Of a stretch of 43,970 nucleotides of DNA, positions 23,278-29,954 are shown piece after piece. Positions within the stretch are counted from its first letter, which is position 1; every line of letters begins with the position of its first letter. Made by a program: the position numbers and the translations under genes. A model generated the notes under the pieces. It made no database searches. It worked only from the letters and a program-made list of their open reading frames with translations, and was not told the DNA's origin. The DNA is from an uncultured Oscillospiraceae bacterium (GTDB lineage Bacteria > Bacillota > Clostridia > Oscillospirales > Oscillospiraceae): assembly GCA_910588975.1 (NCBI GenBank), contig CAJUSE010000013.1, positions 1 through 43,970 of the forward strand, read 5' to 3'.

Positions 23278-23342
23278 CCTGCGCAAACGCAGGCATAGCC
23301 TGTCCAAAGGACAGAGCTCCTTGCTCCCGGCGAGCCGGGGGC
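23278..23342 (+). promoter_or_regulatory. Structured leader, probable S6:S18 autoregulatory site
   Basis: Three hairpins follow the promoter: CCTGCG/CGCAGG (23278-23293), CTGTCC/GGACAG (23300-23314) and GCTCCCGG/CCGGGGGC (23323-23342). Leaders of rpsF operons in many bacteria bind the S6:S18 protein pair through a CCG-containing structure that mimics 16S rRNA and represses translation. The CCGG-rich third hairpin is the likely equivalent here. The position fits; binding is inferred. Confidence 0.6.
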
Positions 23343-23369
23343 CATAAGACCATAAGGAGGTGCAAGAAC

Positions 23370-23666
23370 ATGGCAAAACTCAACGCAAACTACGAGGCGG
23401 TGTATATCATCGACCCCCGGAAGAACGAGGAGGAGACCGCCGCTCTGATGGAGCGGTTCAAGACCTTGGCCGAGGGCAACGCCACCGGGGTGGAGGTCGA
23501 CGAGTGGGGCAAGCGCTCCCTGGCCTATCCCATCCAGGACCAGACCGTGGGCCACTACGTGCGGATGACCTTCGCTTCGGCCCCCGCCTTCCCTGCCGAG
23601 CTGGACCGTATTTTCCGGATCACCGACGGCATCATGCGTTCCATCATCGTCTGCATGGACGAGTAA
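23370..23666 (+). CDS. rpsF: 30S ribosomal protein S6
   Basis: 98 residues of normal length. The sequence NYEAVYIIDPRKNEEETAAL and the GKRSLAYPIQDQTVGHYV region are typical S6; the C terminus ends RSIIVCMDE without the poly-glutamate tail of some proteobacteria. S6 binds 16S rRNA with S18 on the small-subunit platform. ATG 23370 follows AAGGAGGTGC. First gene of the conserved rpsF-ssb-rpsR operon; ssb begins 17 bases after its stop. Confidence 0.98.
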   Translation: MAKLNANYEAVYIIDPRKNEEETAALMERFKTLAEGNATGVEVDEWGKRSLAYPIQDQTVGHYVRMTFASAPAFPAELDRIFRITDGIMRSIIVCMDE

Positions 23667-23682
23667 GGGGGAGAGTGTACAA

Positions 23683-24159
23683 ATGCTCAATCACGTTGTT
23701 CTCATGGGCCGGCTGGTGGCCGACCCTGAGCTGAGGACCACCCCCGCCGGTGTGACGGTGGCCACCTTCCGCATCGCCGTGGACCGGGACTTCAAGAACA
23801 AGCAGACTGGCGAGCGGGAGACCGATTTCGTCAACATCGTGGTGTGGCGGCAGACCGCCGAGTTCGTGTCCCGTTACTTCACCAAGGGCCGCATGGCTGT
23901 GGTGGAGGGCCGGCTCCAGATCCGCCAGTACACCGACAAGGAGGGCAACAAGCGCACCGCCGCCGAAGTGGTGGCTGAGAACGTCTATTTTGGCGATTCT
24001 CAGCGCCGGGAGGGCGACGGAGGCGGTTACAGTCCCTCTTACGGCGGCGGCTACTCTGCCCCCGCCCCTGCCCAGCAGCCGTCTGGGGGCTATGCTGCCC
24101 CATCGGGCGTGGACCAGTTCGCCGAGCTGGCCGACGATGACGGCGACCTGCCCTTCTAA
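23683..24159 (+). CDS. ssb: Single-stranded DNA-binding protein
   Basis: 158 residues. An OB fold occupies about 1-108 (LNHVVLMGRLVADPELRTTP, then DFVNIVVWRQTAE), followed by a glycine/serine/proline-rich linker and the acidic tip DDDGDLPF that recruits replication and repair partners. The protein coats single-stranded DNA as a tetramer. Located between rpsF and rpsR as in most Firmicutes, 39 bases before rpsR, and transcribed from the same promoter. No abnormality seen. Confidence 0.98.
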   Translation: MLNHVVLMGRLVADPELRTTPAGVTVATFRIAVDRDFKNKQTGERETDFVNIVVWRQTAEFVSRYFTKGRMAVVEGRLQIRQYTDKEGNKRTAAEVVAENVYFGDSQRREGDGGGYSPSYGGGYSAPAPAQQPSGGYAAPSGVDQFAELADDDGDLPF

Positions 24160-24198
24160 ACGGGCGGATAACTTAAACTACAAGGAGGTTTTTCTGCT

Positions 24199-24444
24199 AT
24201 GCCTATGGAGAACAGAGAGCAGCGCCCCCGTGGTCGGAAGCGCCGCAAGGTATGCACCTTCTGCGTGGATAAGGTGGAGCACATCGACTACAAGGACGCC
24301 GCCAAGCTGAAGCGGTTCCTGTCCGAGCGGAGCAAGATCCTGCCCCGCCGTACCACCGGCACCTGCGCCATGCATCAGCGGCAGCTGACCACCGCTGTCA
24401 AGCGGGCCCGTCAGATCGCCCTGCTGCCCTACGTCACGGACTGA
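24199..24444 (+). CDS. rpsR: 30S ribosomal protein S18
   Basis: 81 residues, normal length. The conserved block runs from RRKVCTFCVDKVEHIDYKD through LKRFLSERSKILPRRTTGTC to KRARQIALLPY. The CxxC at the start and the later C form the C+ type of S18, which may bind zinc. S18 pairs with S6 on the small-subunit platform. ATG 24199 follows AAGGAGG. Last gene of the operon, followed by a strong terminator. Confidence 0.98.
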   Translation: MPMENREQRPRGRKRRKVCTFCVDKVEHIDYKDAAKLKRFLSERSKILPRRTTGTCAMHQRQLTTAVKRARQIALLPYVTD

Positions 24445-24456
24445 TTTCAGTCAATC

Positions 24457-24492
24457 AAAAGCGCCGAGGTTTGAAAACCTCGGCGCTTTTTT
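24457..24492 (+). terminator. Bidirectional terminator after rpsR
   Basis: A 16-bp perfect stem (24457-24472 with 24475-24490, arm AAAAGCGCCGAGGTTT) ending in TTTTTT. The A-rich 5' side gives a U-tract for the convergent hydrogenase-like gene that stops at 24497. Confidence 0.93.
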
Positions 24493-24496
24493 GCGC

Positions 24497-25819
24497 TTAT
24501 GTATCTTTTTTCTCCGGCGGCCTTTGCCGGCGGAAGGGGGCGGGGAGGTACTCGTCCATGTCGGCCCCGGTCTCCTTCTGGACCCTGGCCCGGACCTGGA
24601 AGATGCAGTCGGACCGGTCGGCCCGGCCCAGCACCACATCCTCGGCAAAGGCGTGGCAGGAGGGGGCCCCGCAGGAGCCACAGAGCAGGCCGGGGAGCTG
24701 GCGCTCCAGCTCGTGGATGGCGGCCATCTTCTCCATGGCCACCCCCCGGTCCTCGTCCAGCAGGTAGACTGGGGCGAACTCCAGCTCCTTGTCTGCCTGG
24801 AGAAGGGCGGGATCGCCCACCTCGGCATCGAAATCGTTGGCCGGGTCGGGGCCGGCGTCGATGAGGTTGCGCAGGCGCATGGCGGCCACAAAGGGGTCCT
24901 CGGCGGTGAGACAGCCCCCCACGCACCCCTGGGTGCAGGCGGACAGCTCCACAAAATCCACGTCGGGCACACGGCCGTCCTCAATGGCGGCCAGGATGCT
25001 GATGACGCTGTCCATGCCGTCCACGGCCAGATACCGTTCCCCGGTGGAGCGGGCATCGGCCTCGCCGCTGCAGTAGCTCCATCGCTGGCCCGCCCGGCTG
25101 GCCGAGGAGAGGCGCTTGGGCCGCTTGATCTTCTGCATGGGGCCCAGCAGGCGCACATAGACCTTCCGAATGGAGAGGGCCCCGTCAATGACGGGGGTCT
25201 GCAGATCGTCGGGGTGGCGAATGGCGGTGACCTGGGCCGAGCAGGGGACAATGGCGAACACGCCGATCTCCTCAGGCTTGAGCCCGGTCTTTTTTACCGC
25301 CTCCCGCCGGGCCAGGATGGCGGCAAGCTCCATGGGCAGGATGTTGGTGGTGATATGGGGCAGCAGATCGGGAAAGCGGGTGCGGATGAGCCGGAGGACG
25401 GCGGGGCAGGCCGAGGAGATCACCGGCCGCTCCTGCTCCACCACCACCTCGGGGTGCTTTTGCACGTAGTCGGAGATGTATCCGGCCCCCTTGGCCACCT
25501 CGTAAACGCTGTCAAAGCCCAGCTTCAGCAGGGCCTCCAGCACCCGGTCGGGGCTCTCCAGATTTTGAAATTGGCCGTAGAGCACCGGGTCGGGCAGGGC
25601 CACGGTGTATCGGAAGTCGCCCAGCCGGTCGAAGCTGTCCCCGTGGGCCTGAATGGCCTTGTGGGGGCAGGCCTTGATGCAGTTGCCGCAGTCGATGCAC
25701 CGCTCGTCCAGAATGGTGGCCTTGCCCCGGCGGACCCGGATGGCCTGGGCGGGGCAGCTCTTCATGCAGGTGGTGCAGCCCCGGCAGCGGGCGTAATCAA
25801 TGGCTGCAGAATGTTTCAA
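24497..25819 (-). CDS. [FeFe]-hydrogenase-like iron-sulfur protein, probable sensor type
   Basis: 440 residues. Two [4Fe-4S] ferredoxin motifs (C12, C15, C18, C22; C41, C44, C47, C51) precede an [FeFe]-hydrogenase large-subunit domain at about 75-320. The four H-cluster cysteines are kept: C138 in SSACP, C193 in VPCSAQ, C295 and C299 in ACTQGC. Two catalytic features are changed: the proton-relay cysteine next to C138 is Ala137, and the PCxxK lysine is absent. At the C terminus LLCGSCGAPSC (C380, C383, C388) with C405 forms another Fe-S domain. Such changes are known in group C/D putative sensory hydrogenases. It is the last gene of a DRTGG-HATPase-hydrogenase operon, which supports redox or hydrogen signalling rather than H2 production. 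No PAS domain is seen. Confidence 0.85.
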   Translation of the reverse strand: MKHSAAIDYARCRGCTTCMKSCPAQAIRVRRGKATILDERCIDCGNCIKACPHKAIQAHGDSFDRLGDFRYTVALPDPVLYGQFQNLESPDRVLEALLKLGFDSVYEVAKGAGYISDYVQKHPEVVVEQERPVISSACPAVLRLIRTRFPDLLPHITTNILPMELAAILARREAVKKTGLKPEEIGVFAIVPCSAQVTAIRHPDDLQTPVIDGALSIRKVYVRLLGPMQKIKRPKRLSSASRAGQRWSYCSGEADARSTGERYLAVDGMDSVISILAAIEDGRVPDVDFVELSACTQGCVGGCLTAEDPFVAAMRLRNLIDAGPDPANDFDAEVGDPALLQADKELEFAPVYLLDEDRGVAMEKMAAIHELERQLPGLLCGSCGAPSCHAFAEDVVLGRADRSDCIFQVRARVQKETGADMDEYLPAPFRRQRPPEKKDT

Positions 25820-25881
25820 AAGGGTTCACCTCCGAAAAAAGGGACGGCGGGGAGGGCGGTTGGCCCGCCATCCCCGAAAAA

Positions 25882-26301
25882 TCAAAACCGCAGCACCATG
25901 GTGACGGTGGTCCCCTGGCCTACCACGGTGTCGATGGTCATTTCGTCAGAGTGCTTTTTCATGTTGGGCAGGCCCATGCCGGCGCCAAAGCCCAGGTCCC
26001 GGGCCTCCTCGTTGGCGGTGGACCAGCCCTCCTGCATGGCCTTTTCAATGTCGGGGATGCCGGGGCCCTGGTCGACCATGCGGATGACAATGTTGTCCAC
26101 CCCCACCTCCACCTCGGCCTGGCCGCCGTCGGCGTGGATGACCATGTTGATCTCCCCTTCGTACATACAGATGGAGGCCCGGCGGATCACATCGGTGGGA
26201 AAGCCCATCCGCTTGAGGACCAGCTTCATCTGACTGGAGGCCTCGCCGGCGCCGATGAGGTCGTCTCCCTCCACAGGGTAGACCAGCTTCACCGTGTCCA
26301 T
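25882..26301 (-). CDS. Stand-alone HATPase domain protein, RsbW/SpoIIAB-like
   Basis: 139 residues consisting of a single GHKL ATP-binding domain: N box EGEINMVIHA with N52, G1 box VDQGPGIPD with D77, and G2 box GFGAGMGLPN near 104-113. There is no phospho-acceptor domain, so it is either an anti-sigma-type serine kinase or a histidine-kinase catalytic module acting in trans. Its start overlaps by one base the stop of the DRTGG gene (TGATG). The hydrogenase-like gene follows 62 bases later. The operon position suggests that it passes on the state of the Fe-S protein by phosphorylation, which is inferred. Confidence 0.88.
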   Translation of the reverse strand: MDTVKLVYPVEGDDLIGAGEASSQMKLVLKRMGFPTDVIRRASICMYEGEINMVIHADGGQAEVEVGVDNIVIRMVDQGPGIPDIEKAMQEGWSTANEEARDLGFGAGMGLPNMKKHSDEMTIDTVVGQGTTVTMVLRF

Positions 26302-26651
26302 CAGAGCTCGCCCTCCCCATTGAGCCCGGCGGTGTACAGCAGCCCGCAGGCATCATACATCCGAACAGGGCAGGACATGACGGTGATGTCCCGGTCCCGG
26401 GCCAGAGCGAGGAGGCTCTCATCCGGGTTCTTCCCCCGGACAAAGCAGACACACTTCATGTCCATCATGTCGGCAGTGCGGATGACCTGGGGGTTCACAA
26501 GGCCGGTGAGGAGCATGCCCTGGTTCTTCACATAGGCCAGCACATCGCTCATAAAGTCGCTGGCGCAGGCGGACAGCACCTCCTGGTCCAGCCCCGCCGG
26601 GTCGGTGAGTACCCGAGCATTCAGAATATCACGCACCTGAGAGAGTTTCAT
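26301..26651 (-). CDS. DRTGG domain protein
   Basis: 116 residues that form one DRTGG-type domain (KLSQVRDILNARVLTDPAGL, then CASDFMSDVLAYVKNQGMLL, then TGLVNPQVIRTADMMD). The domain is of unknown biochemical role, found in phosphotransacetylases and next to CBS domains, and may bind a ligand or regulate a partner. Start 26651 is preferred because GGAGG lies 8 bases upstream; the ATG at 26666 has only a weak site. First gene of a three-gene operon with the HATPase and hydrogenase-like genes, behind a good promoter at 26737-26766. The three-gene set is, from memory, seen in other Clostridia. Confidence 0.85.
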   Translation of the reverse strand: MKLSQVRDILNARVLTDPAGLDQEVLSACASDFMSDVLAYVKNQGMLLTGLVNPQVIRTADMMDMKCVCFVRGKNPDESLLALARDRDITVMSCPVRMYDACGLLYTAGLNGEGEL

Positions 26652-26736
26652 GGAAATGACCTCCATCCCTTTTCTGCTTGCAGCACACAGCGGTTTGTAT
26701 TCTGCCGCAAGGAGCGCAAAGCCCCTATTTAGATCT

Positions 26737-26766
26737 ATTGTACCATGCCCGGCGGGGAGGTGTAAA
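26737..26766 (-). promoter_or_regulatory. Promoter of the DRTGG-HATPase-hydrogenase operon
   Basis: On the minus strand TTTACA (26761-26766), 18 bases, TACAAT (26737-26742) preceded by TGG, an extended -10. It is divergent from the GntR promoter, whose -35 box begins 54 bases away. Confidence 0.75.
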
Positions 26767-26819
26767 GAACATGGTCGCTTCTTTCACAAAGTTTTTTTGA
26801 CCAATTTCGCCCAGACCTA

Positions 26820-26868
26820 TTGACAAGAGGGGAACATATAGTTATACTGTATATATCCGATAGATATA
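26820..26868 (+). promoter_or_regulatory. GntR-operon promoter with adjacent dyad operator
   Basis: TTGACA (26820-26825), 17 bases, TATACT (26843-26848). Directly downstream, TATATC and GATATA (26852-26868) form a dyad around a 5-base centre at the expected transcription start. YtrA-type regulators commonly repress their own operon from such a position. Confidence 0.8.
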
Positions 26869-26888
26869 GTAAACACGGAGGTGAAGCT

Positions 26889-27269
26889 GTGAACATCATT
26901 TTACGCAACAGCGGCGAGGTGCCCATCTACGACCAGATCACCCGACAGATCAAGGGCCATATCCTCTCCGGGGTCCTTCAGGAGGGGGAGGCTCTGCCCT
27001 CCATGCGGGCCCTGGCCCGAGATCTGCGCATCAGCGTCATCACCACCAAGCGGGCCTATGAGGAGCTGGAGCGGGAGGGGTTTATCACCAACGTGCCGGG
27101 GAAGGGCTGCTTTGTGGCTCCACGAAATTTGGAGCTGGTCCGGGAGAGCGCCCTGCGCACGGTGGAGGAGCACCTGCAAAAGGCGGTGGATGCCGCCCGG
27201 GCCGGGGGGGTCACCCGGGAGGAAGTGGCCGCCGCTTTGACCCTGCTCTGGGAGGAGGACGCCCCATGA
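26889..27269 (+). CDS. YtrA-subfamily GntR transcriptional regulator
   Basis: 126 residues: a winged-helix GntR domain at about 8-75 (VPIYDQITRQIKGHILSGVL, then LPSMRALARDLRISVITTKR and AYEELEREGFI) and a short helical tail of about 50 residues, which is the YtrA type. GTG 26889 is the start because GGAGGTGA lies just upstream; the open frame to 26820 is promoter DNA. YtrA-like proteins repress adjacent ABC exporter genes and often respond to cell-envelope stress or antibiotics. The ABC genes follow after 88 bases on the same strand, and the promoter carries a dyad, so autorepression of the whole operon is likely. Confidence 0.93.
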   Translation: MNIILRNSGEVPIYDQITRQIKGHILSGVLQEGEALPSMRALARDLRISVITTKRAYEELEREGFITNVPGKGCFVAPRNLELVRESALRTVEEHLQKAVDAARAGGVTREEVAAALTLLWEEDAP

Positions 27270-27357
27270 CCCGGGGCCTTCACAGAGGAGCGCCAGCCCG
27301 TCCACTCACATAACCCAAACTGCTGCCGGGCCACAGGGCCCTGAAAGGAGCAATACC

Positions 27358-28197
27358 ATGGAATACACACTGAAAATCGACCACCTGACCAAGGAGTTCA
27401 AGTCCTTCACCCTGAAGGATGTATCGCTGGCCATCCCCGGGGGCACCGTGCTGGGCCTCATCGGGGAGAACGGGGCGGGCAAATCCACCCTCATCAAGTG
27501 CCTGCTGGGCATTCTCCACCCCACCTCCGGCTCCATCGAGGTGCTGGAGGGGGAGGGGCTCACCGGGGTGGGTTATGTCCCCGACGAGTGTCCCTTTGAT
27601 GCCACCCTGAAGATCAGCCAGGTGGGCAAGGTCTGCTCGGGCATCTTTGTGGGCTGGGAGGAGGAGCGTTTTGCCCACTACCTCAAGAAATTTGACCTGC
27701 CCGCCGAGCGGAAGGTGAAGGATCTGTCCCGGGGCATGAAGATGAAGCTGTCCATCGCCGCAGCCCTGGCCCACCGGCCCAAGCTGCTGGTGCTGGACGA
27801 GGCCACCGCCGGGCTGGATCCGGTGGTTCGGGACGAGATCTTGGACGAGTTTATGGACTTCCTCTCTGACGAGGACCACGCCATCCTCATCTCCAGCCAC
27901 ATCACCTCTGACCTGGAGAAGATCTGTGACTATGTGGTCTACCTCCACAAGGGGGAGATCACCATTTCGGGGGAGAAGGACGAGCTGCTCGCCCGCTACG
28001 GCAAGGTGAGCTGCACCAAGGAGGAGCTGGCCGCCATCCCCGCCGACATCCTGGTGGGCAGCCGGGTGGGGGAGTACGGCTGTCAGGCCCTGGTGAGCGA
28101 CCGCTCCGCCCTGGGCCGGTCTCTGCCCGGTGTGGAGGCGGAGGGGCCCAGCCTGGAGGATCTGATGATCTTCACCACAAGGGGCGACCGGACATGA
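27358..28197 (+). CDS. ABC-2 type exporter ATPase, YtrB-like
   Basis: 279 residues. Walker A GENGAGKST, signature LSRGMKMKLSIA, Walker B LLVLDEATAGLDP and switch ISSHITSDLEK are present. LSRGMKMKL in place of LSGGQ is normal for the ABC-2 drug and peptide exporter class. The C-terminal 60 residues form the regulatory extension seen in YtrB/BcrA-type ATPases. ATG 27358 follows GAAAGGAGC. The gene overlaps the next by 4 bases. The regulator upstream and two membrane proteins downstream make a complete exporter unit, plausibly for an antimicrobial peptide or cell-wall compound; substrate unknown. Confidence 0.95.
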   Translation: MEYTLKIDHLTKEFKSFTLKDVSLAIPGGTVLGLIGENGAGKSTLIKCLLGILHPTSGSIEVLEGEGLTGVGYVPDECPFDATLKISQVGKVCSGIFVGWEEERFAHYLKKFDLPAERKVKDLSRGMKMKLSIAAALAHRPKLLVLDEATAGLDPVVRDEILDEFMDFLSDEDHAILISSHITSDLEKICDYVVYLHKGEITISGEKDELLARYGKVSCTKEELAAIPADILVGSRVGEYGCQALVSDRSALGRSLPGVEAEGPSLEDLMIFTTRGDRT

Positions 28198-28832
28198 AGG
28201 CGGGGGGGCTTCTGCTCCGGGATGTGCTGGTCATCCGTCCCCTGCTGAAGGTGTGGGCGGTGGTGATGCTCTGCCAGCTTGTCATTCTCTGCTGCGACGG
28301 TTTGAGCAGCGGCCTTGTGGACCTTTGGATCGTGGCCATGGCAGTCGGGGCCGCCCTGTCCCCTCTGGGGGCGGATCCGGGCCGGCGGAGCTGGGAGCAG
28401 TACGCCGTGGCGGCCGCCGGACGGCAGGCCTGGGTCAGCACCCGCTATATCCTGGCCTGGATGAGTTGGGGGGTGGCCCAGGCTTTGATGGTAATCATGG
28501 CCCTCATAAACCGGGAGATGGAGGAGGGTCAGCTTGCCCTGGCCCTGTACTTTGGGGGCTTTCTGCTGCTCTACCTGGCTCTGGTCCTGCCGGGGTGCAT
28601 TGTGTGGCAGGGGTGGCTGGACGCCATCGCCATCGTGGCCCCGCTGCTGATGATGGGGGGCGCCATCCCCCTGCGCAATGTGGGAGCGTGGGATATTTTT
28701 GAGCTGGCGGCCCCCGGCGGCTTTGCCGCCGGGCTCACCTGGCAGCCCTGGGCCATGCTGGCCTTGGGGATGGGGGCTATGGCCCTTTCCAGGCCGGTGG
28801 CCGGCCTGCTCTATGAGGGCCGGGATCTATAA
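28194..28832 (+). CDS. ABC exporter membrane subunit, unknown subfamily
   Basis: 212 residues with about six hydrophobic helices (VWAVVMLCQLVILCCDGLSS, then VAQALMVIMALINRE, then LYFGGFLLLYLALVLPG and others). Its start ATGA overlaps the ATPase stop, so translation is coupled. It resembles the membrane half of ABC-2 exporters in layout only; I cannot name the family. Together with the next gene it probably forms a heterodimeric permease for the ATPase. Confidence 0.8.
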   Translation: MKAGGLLLRDVLVIRPLLKVWAVVMLCQLVILCCDGLSSGLVDLWIVAMAVGAALSPLGADPGRRSWEQYAVAAAGRQAWVSTRYILAWMSWGVAQALMVIMALINREMEEGQLALALYFGGFLLLYLALVLPGCIVWQGWLDAIAIVAPLLMMGGAIPLRNVGAWDIFELAAPGGFAAGLTWQPWAMLALGMGAMALSRPVAGLLYEGRDL

Positions 28833-28873
28833 TCTGTTGGCCTGGGCTCTGCCCGGGGAAAGGAGAAGAAATC

Positions 28874-29491
28874 ATGAAGGGATTTTTCAAGCGGGACCTC
28901 TACCTGATCCTGCCCAATGTGAAGTTCTATGTGATCTTTATAGCCGCCATGGGGCTCCTCATGGCCAGGACCGGGATGGGGGCCGGCTTTATCAGCCTCT
29001 ATGTGGCCATCTTTGCCGCTTCCACCCTCATGGGCCTTTTTAACTACGACCTGCTGGGCTGGACGGGCTTTGCCATAGCCACCCCAGAGGGGCGGAAGCG
29101 GCAGGTCCAGGGGCGGTATTGCCTGTCCACCCTGGTAATGCTGGTGTCCGCCGCCATCATAGGGGGCGTATTCCTGCTGGGAGGGGAGAAAAGCACTCTG
29201 CTGATGACGGCCATTCTGGGGGCTGGGATGCTCCTCTATGTGGCGTTGCTGCTGCCCATCAGCTATAAGTTCGGCAACCGCAGCCGCATCGTGATGGTGG
29301 CCATCATCGGCATTACCGCCGGTGTCTTTGCCGCTGGCGGGAGCATCATGACCATCTCGGGGGGCTCCAAGGCGGCCCTCCTGCCCCAGCTGGGCTGGGC
29401 TGTTCCCGCCTGCGGGCTGGCAATGGCCCTGGCCGCCCTGTGGGTGTCCTACCGCATCTCCCTGGGCATTATGGCGAAGAAAGAGCTGTGA
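28874..29491 (+). CDS. ABC-2 type exporter permease
   Basis: 205 residues with six predicted helices and the N terminus KGFFKRDLYLILPNVKFYVI, which matches ABC-2 permeases of the YtrB-partner kind. The MGLFNYDLLGWTGFAIATPE segment is the typical loop where such proteins face the ATPase. ATG 28874 follows AAAGGAGAAG. Last gene of the GntR-ABC operon; 70 bases after it is a strong hairpin. Confidence 0.85.
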   Translation: MKGFFKRDLYLILPNVKFYVIFIAAMGLLMARTGMGAGFISLYVAIFAASTLMGLFNYDLLGWTGFAIATPEGRKRQVQGRYCLSTLVMLVSAAIIGGVFLLGGEKSTLLMTAILGAGMLLYVALLLPISYKFGNRSRIVMVAIIGITAGVFAAGGSIMTISGGSKAALLPQLGWAVPACGLAMALAALWVSYRISLGIMAKKEL

Positions 29492-29560
29492 GGGGATGTG
29501 GCCCCAGACTCAACAGGCGGGGACGGATGTTCACGGGGAGGAAAGCAGATAGAAGCAAAA

Positions 29561-29596
29561 CAACGGCCCGGACAGGATTTCCTGTCCGGGCTGTTG
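29561..29596. terminator. Strong hairpin after the ABC operon
   Basis: A 16-bp stem (29561-29576 with 29581-29596, one G-T pair) with an ATTT loop. There is no T-run on the plus strand; on the minus strand the hairpin is followed by TTTTGCTTC, so it may work better for leftward transcripts. Its core (CCGGACAGGATTT) is shared with the spoVT terminator at 4354. Its right end overlaps the -35 box of the next promoter. Confidence 0.65.
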
Positions 29597-29622
29597 ACGA
29601 AATTCGACATTCCTGATAGAAT
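29594..29622 (+). promoter_or_regulatory. Promoter of a small candidate gene
   Basis: TTGACG (29594-29599), 17 bases, TAGAAT (29617-29622). It starts inside the preceding hairpin. The expected transcript (from about 29629) has two potential hairpins, 29630-29653 (GGCACA/TGTGCC) and 29676-29698 (CCAC-CTCCC with GGGAGGTGG), the second of which would cover the ribosome site. Confidence 0.65.
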
Positions 29623-29702
29623 GTCATTGGGCACAGCCCCGGAGGGATGTGCCGCACAAGAGGCAGGCGGTTTGGCCACGCTCCCGGAAGGGAGGTGGAG
29701 AG

Positions 29703-29786
29703 ATGCCGATTACTTTGACGTTCCATATTTTCGGATATGTGATCACGCTCCGAGTAAAAAGCGAAAACCGCCACCCTGCACGGTGA
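29703..29786 (+). CDS. Candidate 27-residue peptide gene in its own unit
   Basis: The frame begins MPITLTFHIFGYVITLRV and ends in a basic tail (NRHPAR), 27 residues. Alternating hydrophobic residues suggest a beta strand or amphipathic segment; it is not a membrane helix. The ribosome site GGGAGGTGG is 7 bases upstream and ATG is the first codon. A promoter lies about 80 bases upstream and a terminator hairpin overlaps the last codons, so the unit is complete in under 200 bases. I have a vague recollection of similar short basic peptides in gut Firmicutes but cannot name a family. A leader peptide or a regulatory small protein is possible. Confidence 0.5.
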   Translation: MPITLTFHIFGYVITLRVKSENRHPAR

Positions 29787-29882
29787 CGGTTTTCCTAACA
29801 AAACCTAAACAGTGACGGGCCAAACCGCTTGCTGCGGCCATCCCTTCGTCATTATGATACCAGATTTGATCCGCCCTGTCAA
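29755..29882 (-). ncRNA. Candidate antisense small RNA with its promoter
   Basis: On the minus strand TTGACA (29877-29882), 17 bases, TATCAT (29854-29859) is close to consensus. Transcription would start near 29847 and stop at the hairpin with U-tract near 29755, giving an RNA of about 93 bases that overlaps the end of the small plus-strand gene. Inside are the element GCGGTTTGGCC and a GGCC...GGCC fold. It could also carry a leaderless-style frame (29841 down to 29743, 32 residues), but its stop lies beyond the terminator, so I favour a non-coding RNA. Confidence 0.5.
29764..29796. terminator. Terminator hairpin shared by both strands
   Basis: AAAACCGCCACC (29764-29775) with GGTGACGGTTTT (29782-29793), one mismatch, loop of six bases. 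Plus strand exit is TTTTCC; minus strand exit is TTTTCGCTTTTTACT, a very good U-tract. It overlaps the 3' end of the small gene. Confidence 0.75.
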
Positions 29883-29954
29883 GGGGTGGGTCTTTTATTA
29901 TGATACGGGACCGAAAGCTGCTGTGATAGCCGCCATTTTTGGGGAGGGCTGACC

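Noticed and set aside
29743..29841. A 32-codon minus-strand frame in the candidate small RNA
   Set aside because: Its stop codon lies past the terminator, so the expected RNA would lack it; no recognisable feature.
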